Under the pieces are notes generated by a model. The model was not told the origin of the DNA and did no database searches. It saw only the letters and a list, made by a program, of their open reading frames with translations. DNA of 25,774 nucleotides. Source: a virus. This document shows positions 6,146 to 11,468 of this stretch, piece after piece. Location of the stretch: positions 1 through 25,774 of the IMG/VR virus record IMGVR_UViG_3300044999_000023. One strand, written 5' to 3'. The translations under genes and the position numbers were made by a program. Each line of letters starts with the position of its first letter. Within the stretch, counting starts at the first letter, position 1.

Positions 6146-6175
6146 ACTTTACTACGTCCGCGAACCACGTGTCAA
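6146..6175 (-). promoter_or_regulatory. Leftward sigma70-type promoter
   Basis: Minus strand TTGACA (6175-6170), 18-bp spacer, TAAAGT (6151-6146). The -35 is embedded in TTGACACGTGGTTC, nearly the same as the first arm of hairpin copy 2. Nearby, 6188-6200 reads ATAAGTCACTTAT, a 13-bp near-palindrome that could be an operator. Confidence 0.65.
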
Positions 6176-6187
6176 GGCACGTTTGTG

Positions 6188-6319
6188 CTATAAGTCACTT
6201 ATGCCCGCCTCAAGCCAGTCAGCAATGCCAGGAAAGGCCCACCTTAGTGGCAGTCCCACAGCGAATTGCAGGCGGCCTAGTCTTATAATTACTGCGAGCG
6301 GTACTAGTTCGAGTGTCAT
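6188..6319 (-). CDS. Small hydrophobic protein, 43 aa
   Basis: ATG at 6319 overlaps the previous stop as ATGA. The protein MTLELVPLAVIIRLGRLQFA VGLPLRWAFPGIADWLEAGI is largely hydrophobic and could be membrane-associated. There is no independent ribosome site; translation would depend on coupling. No family recognised. Confidence 0.45.
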   Translation of the reverse strand: MTLELVPLAVIIRLGRLQFAVGLPLRWAFPGIADWLEAGISDL

Positions 6320-6447
6320 GTTAGTAATCCAAGCAACTCGCGCCACGTGACGCAAATTGCCGCCCGCTCGGTGTCCGCGCGGCATTCGCTGCAATTGGAG
6401 TGACTCATGTTCTCCGCTAGATGTCGCTTGTGCTGTAGGCTTCGCAT
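6316..6447 (-). CDS. Small Cys-containing protein, 43 aa
   Basis: ATG at 6447 with GAGGA about 9 nt upstream, or ATG at 6408 with GGAG 3 nt upstream. The shared part reads MSHSNCSECRADTERAAICV then TWRELLGLLT, with CxxC. The stop overlaps the next ATG. Small and unrecognised; kept because of its tight fit between neighbours. Confidence 0.45.
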   Translation of the reverse strand: MRSLQHKRHLAENMSHSNCSECRADTERAAICVTWRELLGLLT

Positions 6448-6449
6448 GG

Positions 6450-6680
6450 CTATTTGTCCTCCGCGATTCTGCGGTTAGCAGGAACGCCAGGGTCAACGTT
6501 CAAAGGATGACGAACATTGATAAATTCGGGATTACGAATACCACCATGCAATTGATACCGTTGTCCGCGCCACGTCACAGACTGCCATCCCGCGTGCATC
6601 TGTGGCGTGCGCTCGATTGTCCCGATAACTTTGTAACCGTTATCGCCGTCCTTCAGCTCGATTACGTGTTTTTCTCGCAT
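6450..6680 (-). CDS. Hypothetical protein, 76 aa
   Basis: ATG at 6680 lies directly after the previous TAA (TAAATG) and 7 nt after GGGAGG. Starts MREKHVIELKDGDNGYKVIG, contains HAGWQSVTWRGQRYQLHGGI, and looks like a small beta-rich protein. No recognised family. Confidence 0.7.
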   Translation of the reverse strand: MREKHVIELKDGDNGYKVIGTIERTPQMHAGWQSVTWRGQRYQLHGGIRNPEFINVRHPLNVDPGVPANRRIAEDK

Positions 6681-6941
6681 TTAGCGTCCTCCCTTGAACG
6701 GCCGATCGAGCCAGCGTCCTACTGGCCACGTTTGCCCACTTGAGTAACAGTCTGTTACGCGCGGTCCAAGTGGATTGTTGGGCGGGAATTGCGTATTGCA
6801 GAACCATTCCCAGTCGCTTTTGTACTGTGGCGCGTAATACATGCCGTTGGGCGCGGCATGCTTTGCCCAGTCTGGGATGTGCTCTACGGTGTATCGATGA
6901 ACGTAACGTGATTTGGCTTGCTCGAAGGTAATCGCTTTCAT
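6681..6941 (-). CDS. Hypothetical protein, 86 aa
   Basis: ATG at 6941 is preceded by GGAGG about 10 nt upstream, directly after a type II hairpin. Sequence MKAITFEQAKSRYVHRYTVE continues with aromatic-rich YYAPQYKSDWEWFCNTQFPP. The pattern 'MK.ITFE.A...Y.HRYT.EH.P.W' is familiar from phage hypothetical proteins, but no function is known to me. Its end carries the ribosome site of the next gene. Confidence 0.72.
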   Translation of the reverse strand: MKAITFEQAKSRYVHRYTVEHIPDWAKHAAPNGMYYAPQYKSDWEWFCNTQFPPNNPLGPRVTDCYSSGQTWPVGRWLDRPFKGGR

Positions 6942-6964
6942 GTCTTTCGTTCCTCCGTGTGGGT

Positions 6965-7013
6965 TAGTTACCCCGCCACGTGCCAATCATGCGGACACGT
7001 GGCGCGTTAACTA
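6965..7013 (-). repeat. Type II intergenic hairpin, copy 1
   Basis: Arms TAGTTAACGCGCCACGTG and CACGTGGCGGGGTAACTA on the minus strand, with 16 of 18 positions complementary and a 13-nt loop. The first TAG is the stop of the gene ending at 7011, and GGAGG follows within about 10 nt. Confidence 0.8.
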
Positions 7014-7211
7014 GCCTTGCGCGATGTCTTTGACTACTCGAATGTTGATACCCTTCGCGTTGCCTTGGTCCGCGAGGCTCCACGAATCTCCCGCGTACGC
7101 ATCGCAGAGAATTTCAACACTCGTAACTTCGCGGCCTTCGCTATCGTGTAGACCAGTGCGGACATTGATAATGCATCCGTCCACTTCGATATGTTTCGTA
7201 TTCTTAGCCAT
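7011..7211 (-). CDS. Hypothetical protein, 66 aa
   Basis: ATG at 7211 has GGAGG with an 8-nt spacing. MAKNTKHIEVDGCIINVRTG continues HDSEGREVTSVEILCD and ends NIRVVKDIAQG; it looks like a small beta-sheet protein. The TAG stop forms the base of the type II hairpin. Not recognised. Confidence 0.7.
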   Translation of the reverse strand: MAKNTKHIEVDGCIINVRTGLHDSEGREVTSVEILCDAYAGDSWSLADQGNAKGINIRVVKDIAQG

Positions 7212-7226
7212 GTAAGTGTCCTCCGT

Positions 7227-7282
7227 CTAGTTGCTTCGCCACGTTCCAAAGGCCTAACTCGGAAACGTGGCGCGGGAACTAG
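7227..7282 (-). repeat. Type II intergenic hairpin, copy 2
   Basis: Outer stem CTAGTT/AACTAG, a 4x4 internal loop, and inner stem CGCCACGTT/AACGTGGCG. Same plan as copy 1 with diverged linkers. The upstream gene's TAG lies in the outer stem and GGAGG comes right after the second arm. Confidence 0.78.
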
Positions 7283-7473
7283 CGCTGTTTAGTGTGGCGA
7301 AAGGTTACGCGGCCGGCTTTGCTGATTCGTGGTTCCCAGGACTCCAGCACATCGCCATTGTGCACGATGCTAATCATATAAATGACTCGCTGGGCTATGC
7401 GCTTTGCTTCCTTGCGTGCGGCGGCTAACGTTTTCACGGTTACGTGGTTAGGTCCGTATGAGATGTGATACAT
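7279..7473 (-). CDS. Hypothetical protein, 64 aa
   Basis: ATG at 7473 is 9 nt after GGAGG; a GTG at 7494 precedes that site and is rejected. MYHISYGPNHVTVKTLAAAR then KEAKRIAQRVIYMISIVHNG, a beta-alpha-beta-like small protein with a basic tail. Not recognised. Confidence 0.68.
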   Translation of the reverse strand: MYHISYGPNHVTVKTLAAARKEAKRIAQRVIYMISIVHNGDVLESWEPRISKAGRVTFRHTKQR

Positions 7474-7500
7474 CGTTTGTGTCCTCCGTGTCACATTGCT

Positions 7501-7529
7501 AATCTCTCATGCGTCAAACCACGTGTCAA
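7501..7529 (-). promoter_or_regulatory. Weak leftward promoter candidate
   Basis: Minus strand TTGACA (7529-7524) within TTGACACGTGGTTTGACG, 17-bp spacer, GAGATT at 7506-7501. The -35 is perfect but the -10 is poor, so this may instead be a relic of a type I arm. Confidence 0.35.
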
Positions 7530-7538
7530 GCATAAACG

Positions 7539-7552
7539 TCACTCACGCACGT
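7539..7552 (-). promoter_or_regulatory. 14-bp motif shared with the GIY-YIG promoter
   Basis: Minus strand ACGTGCGTGAGTGA, identical to 12913-12926, where it forms most of a promoter spacer. A related ACGTTAGTGA is in the promoter at 24113. Possibly an operator for a phage regulator. Confidence 0.4.
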
Positions 7553-7707
7553 TTATTTGTGTGCGGCAGGTAATTCCTTCCCAAAGGAGTGTTACAAGGT
7601 GTAACGGATAGTTGCCATTCCTCACGCCATCTACAGTTGCCATTCCTCACGCCATCTACTACCGCAGTAGTGAGATTGCCAGCCCGAGCTGACCTATCGC
7701 CGTCCAT
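7543..7707 (-). CDS. Doubtful small gene interrupted by a 25-bp duplication, 54 aa
   Basis: ATG at 7707 lies 3 nt after AAAGGG and about 20 nt after a type I hairpin, the same arrangement as for other genes here. It starts MDGDRSARAGNLTTAVVDGV. A perfect 25-bp tandem repeat inside it shifts the frame. Removing one copy gives a 48-aa product ending EGITCRTQINVRE at 7539. It may therefore be a recently broken gene. Low certainty either way. Confidence 0.35.
   Translation of the reverse strand: MDGDRSARAGNLTTAVVDGVRNGNCRWREEWQLSVTPCNTPLGRNYLPHTNKRA
7610..7659. repeat. Perfect 25-bp tandem duplication
   Basis: AGTTGCCATTCCTCACGCCA TCTAC occurs twice head to tail (7610-7634, 7635-7659). The unit is not a multiple of three. 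No third copy is seen in the window. Confidence 0.9.
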
Positions 7708-7727
7708 TCGCCCTTTGTTTTCAATGC

Positions 7728-7756
7728 TGACACGTGGTTTAGTAGACCATAGGTCA
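7728..7756 (-). repeat. Type I intergenic hairpin, copy 6 at the start of the leftward block
   Basis: Minus strand TGACCTATGGT, loop CTACTAA, ACCACGTGTCA; 9 of 11 positions pair (one G-U). The TGA ends a frame that is open for about 57 codons rightwards but has no ATG or GTG, so the matching upstream gene may be lost or degraded. Confidence 0.72.
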
Positions 7757-8018
7757 GCCTAAGCTATTGATATCATTAGCTTGCCGGCCTTCCCCGCTTT
7801 TAGGCTTCCCGCGGCCCAGGTTTGCCCGCGGTGGCCCGCCGGCGGCCTGCAGACGACCTAGGGGAGGAGCCAACGACCCCCCGTCTGTCCTATTGGCGAT
7901 TGTCCGTGCGGCGCGCCAGGACCACAGATATTTAGGTTAGTGACGCTGCGTAAGTTACCGCAGAATCAATTCGATGGCGGGACGCAATTAACGCGTGACG
8001 CGTCACGCAACAAAGTTC
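7757..8018. other. Divergent control region without a clear gene
   Basis: It separates the leftward operon from the rightward methyltransferase unit. 7790-7915 is very GC-rich with a CCCGCGG direct repeat and a GCCGGC palindrome. A dyad CTGCGTAAGTTACCGCAG lies at 7946-7963. The leftward frame ending at 7754 has no ATG or GTG start. An origin or main regulatory region is plausible, but no iterons or AT-rich unwinding segment are seen. Confidence 0.5.
7993..8008. promoter_or_regulatory. Perfect 16-bp palindrome, operator candidate
   Basis: GCGTGACGCGTCACGC is its own reverse complement. It ends 10 bp upstream of the -35 of the methyltransferase promoter. Its half-site GCGTGA(C/G) resembles the GCGTGAGTGA motif at 7539 and 12913, so a common regulator is possible. 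Confidence 0.65.
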
Positions 8019-8047
8019 TTGACATACGTCAGTCAGCAAGGTAATCT
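8019..8047 (+). promoter_or_regulatory. Promoter of the methyltransferase unit
   Basis: TTGACA at 8019-8024, 17-bp spacer, TAATCT at 8042-8047. Transcription should begin near 8054, which rules out the in-frame ATG at 7995 as the main start. Confidence 0.75.
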
Positions 8048-8072
8048 TGGCTCGTCCGATCAAGTCCCGAAC

Positions 8073-9266
8073 ATGACCCTTACGGCCATAGATTCCGTCC
8101 AAGTTGCTGATCTGCCGAAAGTTGAGACCTATTTGGGGGACTGTTTGGACGTTTTGGCCTCTTGGCCCCCGGCGAGCATTGAAGCCGCCGTAACCGATCC
8201 GCCGTACGGCCTGGAATTCATGGGAAAAAGCTGGGATGGAGCCGACGGCTTCCGGCGGTCACTGAACAAAAACGACGTCGATCGCGAGAACGTGTTCGGC
8301 AGGGCATCCCGAACTTCCCCCGAATACCGAGCCGGGGGTTTCTTCCAAGAGTTCACCCAGGCATGGTCCGCCGAGGTGCTGCGAGTCCTGAAACCGGGCG
8401 GCCATCTGCTGGCTTTCGGAGGCTCCCGAACCTATCACCGAATGGCCTCCGGAATTGAAGACGCCGGGTTCGAAATCCGCGACCAGATCATGTGGATTTA
8501 CGGCCAAGGCTTCCCGAAGTCCCGAAATCTGAAAGGCGACTGGGACGGCTGGGGCACGGCGCTGAAACCGGCGCACGAGCCTATTGTGGTCGCACGTAAG
8601 CCGCTGGTTGGCACCGTCGCTGAGAACGTCATAGAGCACGGCACTGGTGCAATCAATATCGACGATTGCCGAGTGGATCTGGACGGTGACTACAAAAGCA
8701 AGCCGAATGGGCGCCCATCGCTCACGGGACGGGGCGACAACTACAATCCTGCAGTTGCCAACACCGCAGACACCCTTGGGCGCTGGCCCGCCAACGTCAT
8801 CCACGACGGCAGCGACGAAGTCCTGGTAGCGTTCCCGGAAGCGCCCGGGCAATTGGCTGACGCTAGTACGAATTCCGAACAGTGCAAGACGCAAAACGCC
8901 TACGGCACAATGTACCGCGGCCGCAAAGGAGAGCCCTCCGCGGATAGCGCGAACACCGGTGAAGTGGGCTTCAAGATGCGCCCCGGAATGCGGCGCCTTG
9001 ATGGGGGTAGCGCAGCGCGGTTCTTCTACTGCGCCAAGGCCTCGCGCAAAGAGCGCGGCCCCGAGAACACCCACCCCACGGTGAAGCCGATCGCACTTAT
9101 GAGATATCTCTGTCGGCTCGTTACACCACCCGGCGGGATCGTGCTGGATCCGTTCATGGGCAGTGGGTCTACGGGACTGGCCGCGACGGAAGAGGGATTC
9201 AATTTCAAGGGCATTGAGCGCGAGCAGGATTACGTGGATATCGCACGTGGGAGGCTTATGCGATGA
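8073..9266 (+). CDS. DNA (N6-adenine or N4-cytosine) methyltransferase, beta-class order, 397 aa
   Basis: S-adenosylmethionine-dependent amino-methyltransferase acting on DNA bases. The catalytic motif IV DPPYGLEF (residues 42-50) comes before the AdoMet-binding motif LDPFMGSGSTG (358-368). That order is typical of beta-class enzymes such as the N4-cytosine/N6-adenine group; DPPY favours adenine, but both occur. The region between holds the target-recognition part (THPTVKP lies just before the AdoMet motif, as usual). No restriction endonuclease partner is visible, so it looks like an orphan phage enzyme that protects DNA or affects regulation. The ATG at 8073 is chosen downstream of the promoter; it lacks a ribosome site. 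Its stop overlaps the next ATG. Confidence 0.9.
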   Translation: MTLTAIDSVQVADLPKVETYLGDCLDVLASWPPASIEAAVTDPPYGLEFMGKSWDGADGFRRSLNKNDVDRENVFGRASRTSPEYRAGGFFQEFTQAWSAEVLRVLKPGGHLLAFGGSRTYHRMASGIEDAGFEIRDQIMWIYGQGFPKSRNLKGDWDGWGTALKPAHEPIVVARKPLVGTVAENVIEHGTGAINIDDCRVDLDGDYKSKPNGRPSLTGRGDNYNPAVANTADTLGRWPANVIHDGSDEVLVAFPEAPGQLADASTNSEQCKTQNAYGTMYRGRKGEPSADSANTGEVGFKMRPGMRRLDGGSAARFFYCAKASRKERGPENTHPTVKPIALMRYLCRLVTPPGGIVLDPFMGSGSTGLAATEEGFNFKGIEREQDYVDIARGRLMR

Positions 9267-10330
9267 CGGCCTACTACAACGAACACGACCCCTTCGCGGC
9301 CGCCTGGCTGAGGGAACTTATCAAAGCCGGCCATATCGCCGGAGGAGAAGTGGATGAGCGAAGCATCGAAGACGTCCTGCCAAGCGACCTCAGACAATTT
9401 ACCCAGTGTCATTTCTTCGCTGGTATCGGAGTGTGGAGCTATGCACTTCGACAAGCTGGTTGGCCTGACGACCGCCCCGTCTGGACCGGAAGTTGCCCCT
9501 GCCAGCCTTTCAGCGCGGCAGGCAAAAGAGCGGGGACTGCTGACGAGCGGCACCTATGGCCCGCGTTTTATCACCTTATCAGGGAGTGTTCGCCTCGAAA
9601 CGTCTTTGGTGAACAGGTTGCGTCTAAAGACGGCCTCGCTTGGTTCGGGACTGTTTCGGCTGACTTGGAAGCAGCGCAGTACGCCGTTGGGGGTGTCGAT
9701 TTGTGCTCTGCGGGCTTCGGCGCGCCGCACATCCGACAGCGGCTCTACTTCGTTGGCTCCCTGGATTACGCCCACCACGCGCGGGAACGTGATGGCGGAT
9801 CACCACTACGCGCCTCACGATTTGAGCAATCAGGCGTTGCTGGCGGCGAGTTGGCCGACTCCAACCGGCCTCGCCCCGGCGAAGAACGGAAACAACGAGG
9901 CGGGGAATTCGTGCAATCTCGTGAAGATGAAATCTCTGTTGGGCCCAGCACCGTGGAGCACCCCGCGAGCGAACAAGTGGGGCTTTCCGGACAGCCACGG
10001 CTCGGACGAGAGACCGGTGTCGCCCTGGGCGACACCCGCGGCGCGGGACTATCGCAGCGAGTCAGCGACGGACGAGTACAACCTGGAGCGCTGGAGCCAC
10101 CCGCGCGGGAAGCCGCTGAACGCCCAAGTCTTATTAACGGATTCTGGCGCGAAGCCGAGTGGATCCCCTGCCGCGACGGCAAGTACCGGCCAATTGAACC
10201 CGGCGTTGCCCCGTTGGCTACAGGCGTTGCCAATCGCGTGGGAAAGTTGCGCGGATATGGTAACGCCCTTACGGCGGAAGTTGCCAAGGGCTTCATCGAA
10301 AGCTACCTCGAAGTAGAACGCGGCCTATGA
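9263..10330 (+). CDS. dcm: C5-cytosine DNA methyltransferase, 355 aa
   Basis: Contains the C5-MTase motifs in order: I FFAGIGVW (51-58), IV SCPCQPFSAAGKR with catalytic Cys80, VI-like VFGEQV (114-119), VIII IRQRLYFVG (157-165), and a motif X-like LRGYGNALTAEVAKGFI near 330. The segment between VIII and the late NGFWREAEWIPCRDGKYRPI is long, polar and low in hydrophobics (about 170-285). That is where a second gene runs in another frame, which may explain its odd composition. ATG overlaps the preceding TGA. Together with the amino-methyltransferase it would give the phage two base marks, probably against host restriction. Confidence 0.92.
   Translation: MTAYYNEHDPFAAAWLRELIKAGHIAGGEVDERSIEDVLPSDLRQFTQCHFFAGIGVWSYALRQAGWPDDRPVWTGSCPCQPFSAAGKRAGTADERHLWPAFYHLIRECSPRNVFGEQVASKDGLAWFGTVSADLEAAQYAVGGVDLCSAGFGAPHIRQRLYFVGSLDYAHHARERDGGSPLRASRFEQSGVAGGELADSNRPRPGEERKQRGGEFVQSREDEISVGPSTVEHPASEQVGLSGQPRLGRETGVALGDTRGAGLSQRVSDGRVQPGALEPPAREAAERPSLINGFWREAEWIPCRDGKYRPIEPGVAPLATGVANRVGKLRGYGNALTAEVAKGFIESYLEVERGL
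9354..10316 (+). CDS. Overprinted frame nested in the C5-methyltransferase gene, 320 aa
   Basis: An open frame of 963 nt in the +1 register, wholly inside the methyltransferase gene. Its ATG has its own GGAGGAG 6 nt upstream. It carries repeated W-x-T-P motifs (SWPTPTGLAPAKNGN, PWSTPRANKWGFPDS, PWATPAARDYRSES) and a C-terminal LNPALPRWLQALPIAWESCA. I recall such 'WPTPTA...RD' and 'LNP.WV.WLMG.P..W' features from phage proteins near or within cytosine methyltransferase genes. The biochemical role is unknown to me; a partner of the methyltransferase is a guess. The main doubt is that the motifs could be a by-product of the conserved overlapping frame. Confidence 0.6.
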   Translation: MSEASKTSCQATSDNLPSVISSLVSECGAMHFDKLVGLTTAPSGPEVAPASLSARQAKERGLLTSGTYGPRFITLSGSVRLETSLVNRLRLKTASLGSGLFRLTWKQRSTPLGVSICALRASARRTSDSGSTSLAPWITPTTRGNVMADHHYAPHDLSNQALLAASWPTPTGLAPAKNGNNEAGNSCNLVKMKSLLGPAPWSTPRANKWGFPDSHGSDERPVSPWATPAARDYRSESATDEYNLERWSHPRGKPLNAQVLLTDSGAKPSGSPAATASTGQLNPALPRWLQALPIAWESCADMVTPLRRKLPRASSKATSK

Positions 10331-10500
10331 CCTACCTCGACATCAATTGCTCCTACTGCGGCTCGTTCCACCACAACGGCCATCCAAAACTTACGTGGTG
10401 TCCGCGCTGCAAAAGTCCGATGTTCATTGCGGTGCCGCATGACTTCGAGATTGACCAACGTTTCAAGGCCGAAAGGCAAAGGACCGAAGATGACAACTAA
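10327..10500 (+). CDS. Zinc-ribbon protein, 57 aa
   Basis: ATG overlaps the methyltransferase stop (ATGA). MTYLDINCSYCGSFHHNG then LTWCPRCKSPMF gives two CxxC knuckles spaced by about 17 residues, a classic zinc ribbon. The C-terminus is charged. Likely a small nucleic-acid- or protein-binding factor; function unknown. Confidence 0.75.
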   Translation: MTYLDINCSYCGSFHHNGHPKLTWCPRCKSPMFIAVPHDFEIDQRFKAERQRTEDDN

Positions 10501-10744
10501 ACACCCCTTCTGGCAACTCGTCGAACGCCCCCGCAAAACCGATACCGACCGCGTCGCGCTGGCGGCGATTGCAACGTTGTCCACCGGCGTATACAGCCAC
10601 CTGACTCTTGAGCAGATATACGACGATCTCATCGGAGACTTCAACCGTCGGTTCGCCGAACTTGATAATTGCCAACCCCAGGTTGGTGAATCCGCGAAAT
10701 CCCAAACCACCTTCGGCAACATGGCCGGCAGGATGGGCCTGTAA
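10490..10744 (+). CDS. Hypothetical protein, 84 aa
   Basis: ATG at 10490 with AAAGGA 6 nt upstream, overlapping the preceding gene by 11 nt. MTTKHPFWQLVERPRKTDTD RVALAAIATLSTGVYSHLTL; helical, no recognised domain. The frame upstream of 10490 lies within the zinc-ribbon gene and is rejected. The stop and the next start share TAATG. Confidence 0.7.
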   Translation: MTTKHPFWQLVERPRKTDTDRVALAAIATLSTGVYSHLTLEQIYDDLIGDFNRRFAELDNCQPQVGESAKSQTTFGNMAGRMGL

Positions 10745-11076
10745 TGCTTCAAATAAAAATTCACGGCGCCACGCCAAAGGGCGGGAAGTCGATCTGTCTC
10801 ACTTGTAAGAAGGGAACCGTGGTGAAGGGACAGAACTGCCAGGAAGTTGTGTTCTGTGGACTCTTCGGTGAGTCCAACGGCGGGCGCGTGCCGTTCAAAG
10901 TCTCCGAATGCGCCGATTACCACCCCATCAACATTCCATGGCTCCACGAAATGGAAGAGATGGCCTGGAAGATTGAAGCACGTCGCCGTGGCCCCGCAGG
11001 GTTCAATGACCCCGCGCAACGCGGCGAAATGGAAGTGGTTGTGACGCGACCGCGTAATTCGAACATGCCCCAGTGA
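10744..11076 (+). CDS. Cys-rich hypothetical protein, 110 aa
   Basis: ATG shares its A with the preceding TAA. Contains SICLTCKKGTVVKGQNCQEV then VFCGLFGESNG and VSECADYHP: five Cys with a CxxC, a pattern I recall in small phage zinc proteins. The C-terminal part (LHEMEEMAWKIEARRRG) is helical. Function unknown. Confidence 0.72.
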   Translation: MLQIKIHGATPKGGKSICLTCKKGTVVKGQNCQEVVFCGLFGESNGGRVPFKVSECADYHPINIPWLHEMEEMAWKIEARRRGPAGFNDPAQRGEMEVVVTRPRNSNMPQ

Positions 11077-11168
11077 CTCTTATGCAAGCGCAGCGCGGGT
11101 ACGATCCCGCCTGGATGACTCAGATGATCGATCGTATTATGCTGGGGATAAAAGTGATTTACCACTAA
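11073..11168 (+). CDS. Micro-protein, 31 aa
   Basis: GTG at 11073 overlaps the preceding TGA (GTGA); an ATG at 11082 is the alternative start (28 aa). MQAQRGYDPAWMTQMIDRIM LGIKVIYH. Its last 4 nt overlap the end of the convergent leftward gene. Supported mainly by coupling. Confidence 0.45.
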   Translation: MTLMQAQRGYDPAWMTQMIDRIMLGIKVIYH

Positions 11169-11377
11169 GCGACGGACTGGCGAAGGAGGCGGGAGTACTC
11201 CTGTTCTTCTTCGTCAGTCAGCGGACGGCGAGTGCCGTTCTCTACGGCTACGATGTAATCCCCAGCGGACGTAAGATGGTCAAACGCTTCGGATAGTGTG
11301 GCGCGTGCGCCGAAGGGAATTGGGTTCTCTCCGTCGCCGCGATCCACCAAGCTAATCACTTCGTAGCGGGTGTTCAT
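11165..11377 (-). CDS. Isolated leftward gene, 70 aa
   Basis: ATG at 11377 has no usable ribosome site (GGAG is 14 nt away), but TATAAT lies 7 nt before it, so it is probably read as a leaderless mRNA. MNTRYEVISLVDRGDGENPI then ATLSEAFDHLTSAGDYIVAV and an acidic RPLTDEEEQEYSRLLRQ tail. It runs against the surrounding rightward genes, and its stop meets the end of the convergent micro-gene. Not recognised. A GTG at 11404 is a weaker start. Confidence 0.65.
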   Translation of the reverse strand: MNTRYEVISLVDRGDGENPIPFGARATLSEAFDHLTSAGDYIVAVENGTRRPLTDEEEQEYSRLLRQSVA

Positions 11378-11384
11378 GCGGTTG

Positions 11385-11413
11385 ATTATATCTCCGTAGC
11401 ACACGAAAATGAA
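11385..11413 (-). promoter_or_regulatory. Leaderless promoter of the isolated leftward gene
   Basis: Minus strand TATAAT (11390-11385), perfect, with a weak -35 TTCATT (11413-11408) at 17 bp. The ATG follows the -10 by 7 nt. Confidence 0.55.
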
Positions 11414-11468
11414 AGATGTTTTTGGTAACCGACGATGGTTACTTACGCGGCGAGGTAAACTGAACTAG

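Noticed and set aside
7610-7659. CRISPR-like repeat
   Set aside because: Only two head-to-tail copies with no spacer between them; a simple tandem duplication.
7995-8072. ATG at 7995 as the methyltransferase start
   Set aside because: It lies in the palindrome upstream of the promoter at 8019, so the mRNA would not contain it.
8460-8485. tRNA T-loop-like GGTTCGAAATCC
   Set aside because: It lies in coding sequence of the methyltransferase and no cloverleaf can be built around it.
8259-9074. 271-aa frame on the reverse strand of the methyltransferase gene
   Set aside because: No ribosome site; the frame looks like a by-product of GC-rich codon use in a clear methyltransferase gene.
9766-10296. 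176-aa reverse-strand frame over the C5-methyltransferase
   Set aside because: Pro/Ser/Arg-rich shadow with no start signals, unlike the same-strand nested frame at 9354.
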